Shown here piece after piece: positions 17,092 to 25,603 of a DNA stretch of 64,000 nucleotides. The notes under the pieces were generated by a model that was not told the origin of the DNA, searched no databases, and was given only the letters and a program-made list of their open reading frames with translations. The stretch comes from JAGNNV01 sp031392925. Lineage in GTDB: Bacteria; Acidobacteriota; Vicinamibacteria; Fen-336; JAGNNV01. The DNA lies in assembly GCA_031392925.1 (NCBI GenBank), contig JANMVV010000009.1, positions 1-64,000 of the forward strand. Reading direction: 5' to 3'. The position numbers were made by a program, and so were the translations under genes. The first letter of the stretch is position 1; each line of letters starts with the position of its first letter.

Positions 17092-18713
17092 CGCGGTCGG
17101 CCCTTTCGCTCGGAAGAGGAGGGAATCCGCATCTCCTCGCGATACTTCGCGACGGTGCGGCGCGCGATGGTGGTGCCCTGGTACGAAAGCACCTGGCCGA
17201 TCTGGGCGTCGGAAAGGGGCTTGCCCGGGGTCTCGGCGTCGATCATGTGCCGGATCTTCTCCTTGATCGCCACCGAACTGACCGACTCGCCCGAATCTCC
17301 TTTGAGGCCGGAGTGGAAGAAGAACTTGAGGGGCAGGACTCCCTGTGGAGTGTGCGCGTGCTTGTTCTGGACGATGCGGGAAACCGTGGACTCGTGCATC
17401 GAGATGTCGTCGGCCACGTCGCGAAGCACCATGGGCCTCAGTGCTGCTATTCCGTGCTCGAAGAACCCCTCCTGGCGCTTGACGATGGAATCCGCGACCT
17501 TGTAGAGCGTCCGCTGCCTCTGGTCGACGCTCTTGATGAGGAAGAGCGCGCTCCTCATCTTGTCGCGGACATAGGTCTTCGCTTCGTCATCCGCGGGGGA
17601 GCCCGCGTTCAGAAACTGCCGGTAGCTCGAGGAAATGCGGAGGCGTGGGAGGGAGTCATCGTTCAGTTCGACCACGAACCGTCCGTCTTTCTTGAAGATC
17701 ATCACGTCCGGAACCACGTAGGACGGGGCCTTGGCGGAGAGCGTGCTGCCGGGCCGCGGATCAAGCCCCTCGATCAGGTCCAGCCAGTCGAGGACCTCGG
17801 CCTCGGGTTTGCCGAGGACGCGGACGAGGCCCGCCACGTCGCGCATTTCCAGCGCGCGCATGTGGGACTCGACGATGGTTCTGGCCGGGGTGTCGCCGAA
17901 ACCGAAGTAGGAGAGCTGGATGAGCAGACACTCGCGCAGATCGCGAGCGCCCACTCCCGCCGGGTCGAAGGTCTGGACGAGCTTGAGCGCCTTCTCGGCG
18001 TCCCCTCGATGGACCTCGGGATCGAGGCCCATGGCCACGCAGATTTCGTCGAGGGTGGTGGGCACGATCTTCCCGCAGGCCCCGTGGTCGCTCGCCTCGC
18101 AGGACGGATCGTGGGTCCGCAGATACCCGTCGTCATCGAGATTCTGGATGATGGCTTCACCCAGGTCACGCACCAGACCGGGGGTTGCGTCGTGGCGCAA
18201 CTGGGCCATTAGATGATCGCGCAGGCCGATGGTGGTGGAGAGGCGGTTCTCGATCGAGTACTCGGAGTCGGGATCGCTCTGTGCCATGTCCCTCACGCCG
18301 ATGTCATCGACCACGTTCTCGAAGAGCTTGTCGATGTCGCTGTCCTGAAGGGCGGTCTGCTCCGCGGGCACGGGCTCGGGGACCGCATCGAGCTGCGGCT
18401 CCGCGGACGCGACTTCGGGAGCAAGCTCCACGGACTCAGCGCTCAGATCGACGCCGCCCAAGTCGGCATCGAACTCGGCCTCGGCGCCGCTCGATCCGTC
18501 CGCACCCTCGCTGTCGGTCTCCGGCGCGGGTCCGGCCAACTCGTCGTCGGGAATCTCCTCCAGGAGGGGGTTTTCCACCATCTCCTGGTTGATGACGTCC
18601 GCCAGTTCGAGGGTGGTGAGGGGCAGCAGCTTGATCGCCTGCTGCATCGCCGGGGTGAGGACCAGACGCTGCGACAGCTTGGGCGAAAGAGAAAGGCGCT
18701 GTTGAAGTGCCAT
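17088..18713 (-). CDS. rpoN: RNA polymerase sigma-54 factor
   Basis: 541 aa. Region I (MALQQRLSLSPKLSQRLVLT, glutamine-rich activator-responsive), an acidic region II (about 60-150), the core-binding domain, a helix-turn-helix, and the RpoN box ARRTVAKYREEMRIPSSSER near the C-terminus that reads the -24 element. It overlaps hprK and follows lptB by 3 nt, the common lptB-rpoN-PTS order. No sigma-54 activator is encoded in the window. Confidence 0.96.
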   Translation of the reverse strand: MALQQRLSLSPKLSQRLVLTPAMQQAIKLLPLTTLELADVINQEMVENPLLEEIPDDELAGPAPETDSEGADGSSGAEAEFDADLGGVDLSAESVELAPEVASAEPQLDAVPEPVPAEQTALQDSDIDKLFENVVDDIGVRDMAQSDPDSEYSIENRLSTTIGLRDHLMAQLRHDATPGLVRDLGEAIIQNLDDDGYLRTHDPSCEASDHGACGKIVPTTLDEICVAMGLDPEVHRGDAEKALKLVQTFDPAGVGARDLRECLLIQLSYFGFGDTPARTIVESHMRALEMRDVAGLVRVLGKPEAEVLDWLDLIEGLDPRPGSTLSAKAPSYVVPDVMIFKKDGRFVVELNDDSLPRLRISSSYRQFLNAGSPADDEAKTYVRDKMRSALFLIKSVDQRQRTLYKVADSIVKRQEGFFEHGIAALRPMVLRDVADDISMHESTVSRIVQNKHAHTPQGVLPLKFFFHSGLKGDSGESVSSVAIKEKIRHMIDAETPGKPLSDAQIGQVLSYQGTTIARRTVAKYREEMRIPSSSERKGRPR

Positions 18714-18716
18714 GGT

Positions 18717-19472
18717 TTAGCCCTTGGTCTCCGGAAGCATGAGGTCGAAATCATCGCCCAGGTAGACGCGTCGCACCTCGGGGTCGGTGGCGAGCGCCCT
18801 CGGCGTGCCCGTGCGGAAGACTTCGCCGTCGCGGATAATGTAGGCGCGATCGGTGATGCGGAGGGTCTCGCGGACGTTGTGGTCGGTGATAAGGATCCCG
18901 AGGCCCCGCTTCTTGAGGTACTCGATGATCCTCTGGATGTCGGCGACCGCAATGGGGTCGATACCCGCGAAGGGCTCGTCGAGGAGGATGAACAGGGGCG
19001 AGGCGGCGAGCGCGCGGCAGATCTCGAGACGGCGGCGCTCACCGCCCGAGAGCGTGTCGGCGCGCTGATGCGCGAGGCTCGCGATGCCGAGCTCTTGGAG
19101 GAGTTCGAGGGCCCGCGTCTTCTGCTCGCGCAGGGAGTAGCCGAGGGTCTCGAGGACGGCGAGGATGTTCTCCTCGGTGGTCAGTTTCCGGAAGACACTC
19201 GCCTCCTGGGGCAGATAGCCTATGCCCGCGCGAGCGCGGAGGTACATGGGCAGGCTCGTGATGTCGTCGCGGCCTAAAAACACCGACCCCGAGCGGGGCT
19301 TGGTGAGACCCACCACCATGTAGAAGGTCGTGGTCTTTCCCGCGCCGTTCGGGCCCAGAAGACCCACCACTTCCCCGGTGGAGATCTCGATGTCGACGTC
19401 CTTCACGACCACGCGGGAGCCATAGGCCTTGGTGAGGCCCTCTCCGCGAAGGACGATCTGCGGCGCGCTCAC
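18717..19472 (-). CDS. lptB: LPS export ABC transporter ATPase LptB
   Basis: 251 aa. Walker A GPNGAGKTTTFYMVVG, Q-loop region LPQEASVFRKLT (LptB-specific), signature LSGGERRRLE, Walker B FILLDEPFAGIDP, and the switch histidine in LITDHNVRETL. It powers extraction of LPS from the inner membrane with LptF/G, which are not in this window. GTG start overlaps the stop of the LptC/LptA-like gene. Confidence 0.96.
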   Translation of the reverse strand: MSAPQIVLRGEGLTKAYGSRVVVKDVDIEISTGEVVGLLGPNGAGKTTTFYMVVGLTKPRSGSVFLGRDDITSLPMYLRARAGIGYLPQEASVFRKLTTEENILAVLETLGYSLREQKTRALELLQELGIASLAHQRADTLSGGERRRLEICRALAASPLFILLDEPFAGIDPIAVADIQRIIEYLKKRGLGILITDHNVRETLRITDRAYIIRDGEVFRTGTPRALATDPEVRRVYLGDDFDLMLPETKG

Positions 19473-21547
19473 GGTTTGATGATCTTTCTCTGAAGCACGG
19501 TTTCGGTTCGCCCTTCTTCCCCCACCACTTCGACCTGATCCCCCGACGTAAAGAAGACCACGGACTTGCCCTGCACGCGGCGTCCCTGAGCTTCGAGTTT
19601 GACCGGCGCTCCCGCCATGGCCACGCGGCCATCCTTGGGAGTGTATAGAAGGTGCGTCCCCTCCGCGGTTCGTTCCATGGCCTTGATCGCGACGAGGCCT
19701 CCTTGCGCCTCGAGACTCTTGATCTCGAACCCGCCCGCGGGGCCGAGGCCGACCAGGATCTCTGGGGCCCTGGTCTCGAAATCCTTCTGCTTCACCGAAG
19801 CCGCACCAAGAAACGCGAACCGGCGGTCGGCCGGGGTATAGATCATCTTCGCGGCGCGCGCATCGAGGCCCGCGCCGCTGGCACCTCCCGCCACCAGGAT
19901 CTCGACATCCGCATCGGCCGTGATCTTGGCGCCCTGGGATGTTTCCACCGTCTCGATGTTGAGCGCGCGCATCTCGTCGTCACCGGCGCGCAGGACCACC
20001 CGGTCGATGTACTGGGTCTTCTTGAGCGGCGCCTCGTAGATCACCTGGCGGGAGGTGGCCAAAAGGTCCGAGCCCGCCGTGCCGAAAGGCGCTCCCGGAA
20101 TGCCGCCCTTCTGGGTGTGCCGCACCCCTCCCCAGGCGCGGAAAGAGCCGCTCCGCGTATCGATGTCGATCGTCGAGGAGACAAGGGACACCTTGGAGAG
20201 CGCGTCGTCGAACGAGGCTCCCCCGGACACCACCATGCGCGCGGTCTTCTCTGAGAACTCAGCCTTGTTCCCCTTGCCCCGCTGGCTCTTCTTCTCGAAC
20301 AGCACGTTCTCGTCGAACCTGATCGCGTCCGCCTCTCCGGTCTGTGGATCAAGCGCGGCGAAGAAGTAGGTGGCGGAGATGGACCGGGCCTCGCCTGCGG
20401 CGGGCCTCAGCGGGATGAAGCGGATGCTGGTGTTGAAGTTGCCCTGGTATTCCTTCAGCTTCCCTCCCGGTCCGAACTTGAAGACCAGGGCGTCGGCACG
20501 GATCTCCCGCCGCTCGGGCGGGTCGCCGGGACCAGGCTCCACGATCATCAGGCCTTCGGGCCCGGCGGACACCTCCTCGAGCACCCGGCCCTCTCCGAAC
20601 GTCATCTCGAGCCTTCGGCCCCGGATGGTCTTGGGACCGGTCGCCCGGGGGAAAGAGAAGCCAAGGGTCGCGGTGTCCCCCTGAGCCACGAGCTCGAAAC
20701 CCTCCCGGAAGAGCGCCCTGTAGATGACGTGATCTCCTCCGAAATACAGTTCCAGGGAGCCCGACTGCGTCCGATTGGCCCCCTGTTTGACCCGCACGTT
20801 TCCTTCGAGGAAGAGCGCGTTCTGCTCGCGTGAAAGGCACCCGGCGTTGGCGGCGATGTCGGCGGGCGCATCGTCGGGGTCCCGTAGCCGGATCTTGACG
20901 TCCCGGAAGAAGGTAATCGAGTCGCTCCAACCCTCGTAGAGCATGCCCAGCGCCTCGCCGGAAATGTCCTTTCGGTGCCACCGGACCGCTCGCTCGCTCT
21001 GGGCGAGGCCGTCGCGGCCGTCATAGAAGAGTTCGTCGGTCTCCAGGACGAAGCCGTCGTCCGTGGTCATCTTCACGTGACCCTGAAACAGGGCGGAGGG
21101 ACGGCTCGCGACATGCTGGGCATGGTCGGCCACGATTTCCATGCTGGCCTGCTTGCCTTGGGACATGAAGGGGATGCGCGCCTTGACCGTGTCGAGGAAC
21201 CGCCGCTCGGTTTCCTTTCCCGACGAATCCTGGGCCTCGAGCTCAAGACCCTTCTTCCCCGACGCGTGCCACTGGGTGAACACCAATGCCTCCAGCTTGT
21301 CGGCCTTCGGATCGGTGGGGGCGTATCCGGTACCGTTTGGAGAAGTGGATGTCGAAACACCCGAGGGAGGTGAGGTCGCGGCGGGGTCGGTCAGGCCCGG
21401 GGCCTGCTTGGGCCGGGGCTTTAGCAGGGCCTGCAAAACTGATCCCGAGACCCCGATCACCACCACCAGAGCGAGCGTTCTCAGGATCCAAGTGGGATTG
21501 GATCGGAGTGCGCCCGCCCGGCGCTTTTCCTGGAACGACTCTTGCAT
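19469..21547 (-). CDS. LptC/LptA-like periplasmic LPS transport protein (fusion)
   Basis: 692 aa from ATG 21547 (a TTG 39 nt upstream is possible). One N-terminal membrane segment (WILRTLALVVVIGVSGSVLQ), then a region like LptC (VFTQWHASGKKGLELEAQD, then EIVADHAQHVASRP) followed by OstA/LptA-type beta-jellyroll repeats (ALFQGHVKMTTDDGFVLETD, later ISATYFFAALDPQTGEADAI and KDGRVAMAG). LptC is normally about 190 aa and LptA about 180 aa; this single chain has the length for several jellyroll units. It is placed directly before lptB, so it is probably the periplasmic part of the bridge. Confidence 0.82.
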   Translation of the reverse strand: MQESFQEKRRAGALRSNPTWILRTLALVVVIGVSGSVLQALLKPRPKQAPGLTDPAATSPPSGVSTSTSPNGTGYAPTDPKADKLEALVFTQWHASGKKGLELEAQDSSGKETERRFLDTVKARIPFMSQGKQASMEIVADHAQHVASRPSALFQGHVKMTTDDGFVLETDELFYDGRDGLAQSERAVRWHRKDISGEALGMLYEGWSDSITFFRDVKIRLRDPDDAPADIAANAGCLSREQNALFLEGNVRVKQGANRTQSGSLELYFGGDHVIYRALFREGFELVAQGDTATLGFSFPRATGPKTIRGRRLEMTFGEGRVLEEVSAGPEGLMIVEPGPGDPPERREIRADALVFKFGPGGKLKEYQGNFNTSIRFIPLRPAAGEARSISATYFFAALDPQTGEADAIRFDENVLFEKKSQRGKGNKAEFSEKTARMVVSGGASFDDALSKVSLVSSTIDIDTRSGSFRAWGGVRHTQKGGIPGAPFGTAGSDLLATSRQVIYEAPLKKTQYIDRVVLRAGDDEMRALNIETVETSQGAKITADADVEILVAGGASGAGLDARAAKMIYTPADRRFAFLGAASVKQKDFETRAPEILVGLGPAGGFEIKSLEAQGGLVAIKAMERTAEGTHLLYTPKDGRVAMAGAPVKLEAQGRRVQGKSVVFFTSGDQVEVVGEEGRTETVLQRKIIKP

Positions 21548-21641
21548 TGGCTGAGGGTTATAGACCGATCTCTCGGTTTGGGGCAAGTTTTGTGTCGCGG
21601 GGCGGACCCGATGCCGCAGGCCCTGGAGTTAGGGTCGCGAC

Positions 21642-21662
21642 GGTCCTTGGAAACCAGGGACC
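21642..21662. other. Hairpin in the 227-nt gap before the 98-aa gene
   Basis: GGTCCTTGG, loop AAA, CCAGGGACC: a 9-bp stem with one T-G wobble. It lies between the divergent lptC/A-like gene and the small gene at 21775. It could be a leader structure or a binding site; nothing else recognisable is in this gap. Confidence 0.35.
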
Positions 21663-21774
21663 TTCACCGCCCACGGTCGTCTCTCTCCCAAGGAATGAAG
21701 CCCTGAAGGGCCCAGTCCTGTTGTGGCTCCGGGGGCATCAAGCCACCAACGATGCAAGAACAGGAGAGAGAACA

Positions 21775-22071
21775 ATGCGTATTGAATTTTTCGACAGGGC
21801 CAGTGCGCCCAAGAACCTCATCAGCGAGGCGGAGATCTTTTTCGATGCCGAGGACGGCCTGCTCGCCGGGCTGAAACTGACCGGCTTCACCCTCTGGCGG
21901 ACGGAGAAGGGGGAGCCAAGCGTCACCGTGCCGGCAAGGTCCTGGGGCGAGGGGGGAGAGCGGCAGTTCTGGGATCTCCTCAGGGCCGGCGACGGGGGTG
22001 TTGAAGCCCTGAGGCGGTTGAAAGCGGCCATGTGCGATCAGCACCGGCTCAGAGACCGGAACAGCGCCTAG
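21775..22071 (+). CDS. Small protein of unknown function, 98 aa
   Basis: The start is set by a good ribosome binding site (AGGAGAG, 8 nt before ATG 21775). The protein opens MRIEFFDRASAPKN and contains FFDAEDGLLAGLKLTGFTLW, then PSVTVPARSWGEGGERQFWD. The pattern of a substrate-like strand followed by a V-x-V-P-A-R segment and a GERQFWDLLR helix vaguely recalls SpoVG-type small folds, but I would not assign it. No signal peptide or membrane segment. It is followed 105 nt later by the TPR gene on the same strand. Confidence 0.7.
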   Translation: MRIEFFDRASAPKNLISEAEIFFDAEDGLLAGLKLTGFTLWRTEKGEPSVTVPARSWGEGGERQFWDLLRAGDGGVEALRRLKAAMCDQHRLRDRNSA

Positions 22072-22176
22072 AACGGCCCGTGAGAGCGGAGGCTTGAGGA
22101 GAGTCGGCGCGGCCTTGGGCCTCCCTCGTTCCCTTTCTTTCCCAAAGCGAGGGTCGCGTGACACAATCTCGGATCA

Positions 22177-24117
22177 ATGATGCCTCTCTCCGTGTTGGTG
22201 CTGGCTGTGTGGGCCCAGTCAGCCCCTCCTCCTTCGAATCCGTCCGCCGCCTATGGCCTGTTTCTCGAGGCCCTCTCGCTTCGGGACCAGGGGCATAACG
22301 ACGAGGCCCTGAAAGTCCTTCAAAAGGCCCTCAGGGCCGACCCCAAGGCGGCCGACGCCCAGGCGGAAATAGCTCGCCTGCACATGGATGAGGGTCACTT
22401 CACACTCGCCGTGCAGGCGGTCAATCAGGCCATCAAGATCTCTCCCGACCGGGCCGACCTTCGGAGTTTGGCCGGCCAGGTGCACCAGTTCTACGGCCAG
22501 TCGGGAGGCGGCGAGGCCGAGCTCCGGCTCGCCGCCCGGGAGTACGAAACGGCCGCCACCCTCGACCCGGCTGACCCCGCACCCCTGCGGGACCTGACCC
22601 GGCTCTATTCGGTGTTGCGCGACGCCAAGGCCGCCCTCGCCACCTGGAAACGGCTCTCGGTCGCCGATCCAAACAACATCGATGCGTTCGTACAGGTCGC
22701 CAACCTGTCCATCAACGCGGGCGATGCCCAGGGAGCCGTTGCGGCCCTGGAGACCGCCGTCGCCGCCGATCCTCAAAACGCGCGCGTCCTGCAGATCCTG
22801 GGAGACATCCAGCAGCAGGCCGGAAAGACCGATGAGGCGCTCAAGCACTACACGGCCGCCGCGAAGCTCGACAGCAAGGACCTCGTCACCCGCCTCAAGA
22901 TCGGCGAAATCCTGATCGACTCCCATCGCGGGGCGGAGGCTCTCGGTATGGCCGGCGAGATGCTCAAGGAGGACGCCAGCAACCGGTTTGGCCTGGATCT
23001 CAAGGCGCGTGCGCTCAAGGAACTGCGGCGCGTCGACGAGGCCCTCGTGATCGCGGAAAGCCTCTCCGCGAGCGACCCCAAGGATTTGAAGGCCGCGTTC
23101 CTCGTCGTCACCCTTCTCGAGCAGAAAGGCGCGCTCGATCAGGCGGACGAAAAGCTCAGCACCCTCCTGCGCCGGAATACCTCGAACGAAGACGCGGAAA
23201 GCATCGCCCGGAACAACCGGGTGTTCTGGGCGCACGCCGGCATGGTCCGGCAAAGGCTCGGCCGATACCAGGAGGCCGCCGATGCCTTCGGCGAGGCCGC
23301 GAACGCGGGCAAGGAGAAGGACGCCTCTCTCGTCACCTACAGGATCGATTCGCTCATCTCGGCCAAGGCATTCGACAAGGCCCTGAAAGAGGCTCGGGTA
23401 GCCAAGCTGGAGCCCTCTTTCAAGGACGTGGCGGATCTCAAATTCCTCGAGGCCTACGCTCTGCGCGGGACCGGCGACGAAAAGGGGGCGTCCGCCCTGG
23501 TGGACGCGATACTTTCGACCACCAAGGACGAGGTGAACGACACCCTGGCCGCGGCCGACTTCTACCAGCGCGGAAAGAACCCGGCGCGCGCCCAGGAACT
23601 CTTCGCCCGCGCCACCCTCAAGGACCCGAAGAACGTCCGCGCCTTCTTCAGCCTCGGCTCGGTCCTCGAGCGCCAGAAGAAGTACGACGAAGCCGAAAAG
23701 GCCTTCCGCAGCGCCCTTGCCCTTGCTCCCGATTCGGCCATCACCCTCAACTATCTCGGCTACATGAACGCAGACCGCAAGGTGAAGGTTGACGAGGCCC
23801 TCTCGCTGATTGAGAAGGCGCTCGTCGCCGATCCGGAGAACGGCTCGTACCTCGACAGCCTGGCCTGGGCCCTTCACCGCCTTGGGCGTTACGGCGAGGC
23901 CGAAACCGCGATCCGGAAGGCCATCGTGTCGCAGGACAAGAACGCAGTGGTCATGGCGCACCTCGGCCTCATCCTGGCCGCGAAGGGAGACCACGCCGAG
24001 GCTTTGAAGTACCTGCGCCTCTCCCTCGAAGGCGAGGACGAGGACGGCGAACTCGACCGCACCCTGGTGGAGAACAAGATCCGGGATCTGTCGCGGGCCG
24101 CCCAGAAGAAGCCTTGA
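22177..24117 (+). CDS. TPR-repeat protein, probably exported
   Basis: 646 aa. A short hydrophobic N-terminus (MMPLSVLVLAVWAQSAPPP) is followed by many 34-residue tetratricopeptide repeats across nearly the whole chain, for example ALKVLQKALRADPKAADAQA, AVQAVNQAIKISPDRADLRS, ALKHYTAAAKLDSKDLV and AEKAFRSALALAPDSAITLN. Such solenoids assemble envelope complexes. Its stop overlaps the TTG start of the LolB-like gene. A TPR gene just upstream of lolB is also seen in other diderms, which suggests a shared envelope role. Confidence 0.85.
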   Translation: MMPLSVLVLAVWAQSAPPPSNPSAAYGLFLEALSLRDQGHNDEALKVLQKALRADPKAADAQAEIARLHMDEGHFTLAVQAVNQAIKISPDRADLRSLAGQVHQFYGQSGGGEAELRLAAREYETAATLDPADPAPLRDLTRLYSVLRDAKAALATWKRLSVADPNNIDAFVQVANLSINAGDAQGAVAALETAVAADPQNARVLQILGDIQQQAGKTDEALKHYTAAAKLDSKDLVTRLKIGEILIDSHRGAEALGMAGEMLKEDASNRFGLDLKARALKELRRVDEALVIAESLSASDPKDLKAAFLVVTLLEQKGALDQADEKLSTLLRRNTSNEDAESIARNNRVFWAHAGMVRQRLGRYQEAADAFGEAANAGKEKDASLVTYRIDSLISAKAFDKALKEARVAKLEPSFKDVADLKFLEAYALRGTGDEKGASALVDAILSTTKDEVNDTLAAADFYQRGKNPARAQELFARATLKDPKNVRAFFSLGSVLERQKKYDEAEKAFRSALALAPDSAITLNYLGYMNADRKVKVDEALSLIEKALVADPENGSYLDSLAWALHRLGRYGEAETAIRKAIVSQDKNAVVMAHLGLILAAKGDHAEALKYLRLSLEGEDEDGELDRTLVENKIRDLSRAAQKKP

Positions 24118-24707
24118 AGCGCAGAGGCGTCGTGGCGCTCCTCGCGATGTCTCTTGCCGCCTGCGCCACCCGCGGGCACATCGCCACTCCCGACGAGATG
24201 GCGCTTCTCGCGAAGACGGGCGGCCTCTCCTCCGCGGGCCGGATCACCCTCGAAGGACCCAAGGGGAGATTCTCGGCCCGGGTGGTTTTCGGGGCGGCCC
24301 GACCGGACTCCCTCCGCATCGAGATTCCGGCCGGAACCGGACTTCGCTTCCTTCTGGTGGCGAAGGACGGACAGCTCCGTGCCGACCTTCCCGGGGACGA
24401 TGCGATGTTCGAGGGGCCGGCCACGAGCGAAGTCATGAACGGCCTGTTCGGAATCGACGTGGCGCCCAAAGACCTCGTGGGCGCGCTCCTCGGATCGCCC
24501 CCCGAATCGCTCAATGTCTTTTGGCGGTTCGAGCGGGCGCTGCCCGCGCAGATGACCATCCGCGGATCGAACGCCACCCGCCTCACCTTGAGCCTCGACG
24601 AGGCTGAAGTCCAGTTGCCTAGGTCTCAGGCCTTCGACTTCGGTCCGCCCCGGGGAAGCGCCTGGACAATTCGGGAAATGGCCGACCGCCTGGGACTCAC
24701 ACGATGA
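24114..24707 (+). CDS. LolB-like / DUF4292-type outer-membrane lipoprotein
   Basis: 197 aa, TTG start inside the upstream stop (TTGA). Lipoprotein signal with lipobox LAAC (Cys at about residue 17). The body has the strand pattern of the LolA/LolB half-barrel: SSAGRITLEGPKGRFSARVV, then LRIEIPAGTGLRFLLVAKDG. LolB anchors lipoproteins into the outer membrane. Sequence similarity is weak, but the position directly before ispE, tRNA-Gln and prs is exactly where lolB sits in many diderms, which supports the call. Confidence 0.72.
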   Translation: MKRRGVVALLAMSLAACATRGHIATPDEMALLAKTGGLSSAGRITLEGPKGRFSARVVFGAARPDSLRIEIPAGTGLRFLLVAKDGQLRADLPGDDAMFEGPATSEVMNGLFGIDVAPKDLVGALLGSPPESLNVFWRFERALPAQMTIRGSNATRLTLSLDEAEVQLPRSQAFDFGPPRGSAWTIREMADRLGLTR

Positions 24708-25603
24708 CCGCGCGACGTTTCCGCTCGTTCGCGAAAATCAACCTCGGGCTCGAGGTGGTGGGGCGACTTCCGGACGGCTACCACGAACTGAAGACGCTCT
24801 TCGCTATGTTGAGCCTCTACGACACCATCGAGATCTCGCCGACGAAGGGCAGCATCTCGGTCCGCTCCGATCATCCGGACGTCCCGGGCGACCAGACGAA
24901 CCTGGCCCATCGCGCGGTCGCCTTGATGCAGCGGCTGGCGGGCCGGAAAGGCGGCGTCGCCATGGTCATCCACAAGCGCATCGCGGTGGGCGGGGGCCTC
25001 GGCGGGGGCAGCAGCAACGCGGCGACGGTGTTGCGCGCGCTCGATCTGATGTGGAACCTGGGGCTTGGTCCGGAGGGATTGATCGAGACCGCGAAGTCCC
25101 TGGGCGCAGATGTTCCCTACTTTCTTTTCGGCGGGCCGGCGCTTGGCCTCGGTCGCGGAGACGACATCCGTCCCCTCGACCTGCGGCTCGACCAGAAGGT
25201 CCTTCTCGTTCCCGGGCACGGCGGCGTCTCCACCGCCCGAGTGTTCAAACGCTTCGAAGAAGACGGCGGGCCTTCGGGCGCGCCGTCGCGGATCGATTCA
25301 TTTCTCCGAAAACCGCTCTCTCTGAGCACGCTTCGCAACGATCTCGAGCGGGCGGCGATCGAGGAGAGTCCGAAGCTCGCCGAGGTCGCGCGCGGGATTC
25401 GCAGGGTCGGGCGGGCCGCGGGAGCGGTTCAGGCCGCCATGTCCGGGAGCGGCTCCTGCTTCTTCCTGTTGTTCGAGGATGCGACGTCCAGAGCGAGGGC
25501 CAGCCAGGAGCTACGCGATGCCGGAGTCCCCAGCATTCGCTGCTCGTTCGTCTCGAAGCGCTCCTACGAGAGCCGGTTCGAAATCCGGAACGAGGGGAGC
25601 TAG
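24704..25603 (+). CDS. ispE: 4-diphosphocytidyl-2-C-methyl-D-erythritol kinase
   Basis: 299 aa. GHMP kinase of the MEP isoprenoid pathway, phosphorylating CDP-methylerythritol. AKINLGLEVVGRLPDGYHEL at the N-terminus and the ATP-binding loop GGGLGGGSSNAATVL (about 91-105), then GADVPYFLFGG and a C-terminal MSGSGSCFFLLF. ATGA overlap with the LolB-like gene. Its TAG stop shares the CTAG tetramer with the stop of the convergent SGNH gene. Confidence 0.95.
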   Translation: MTARRFRSFAKINLGLEVVGRLPDGYHELKTLFAMLSLYDTIEISPTKGSISVRSDHPDVPGDQTNLAHRAVALMQRLAGRKGGVAMVIHKRIAVGGGLGGGSSNAATVLRALDLMWNLGLGPEGLIETAKSLGADVPYFLFGGPALGLGRGDDIRPLDLRLDQKVLLVPGHGGVSTARVFKRFEEDGGPSGAPSRIDSFLRKPLSLSTLRNDLERAAIEESPKLAEVARGIRRVGRAAGAVQAAMSGSGSCFFLLFEDATSRARASQELRDAGVPSIRCSFVSKRSYESRFEIRNEGS

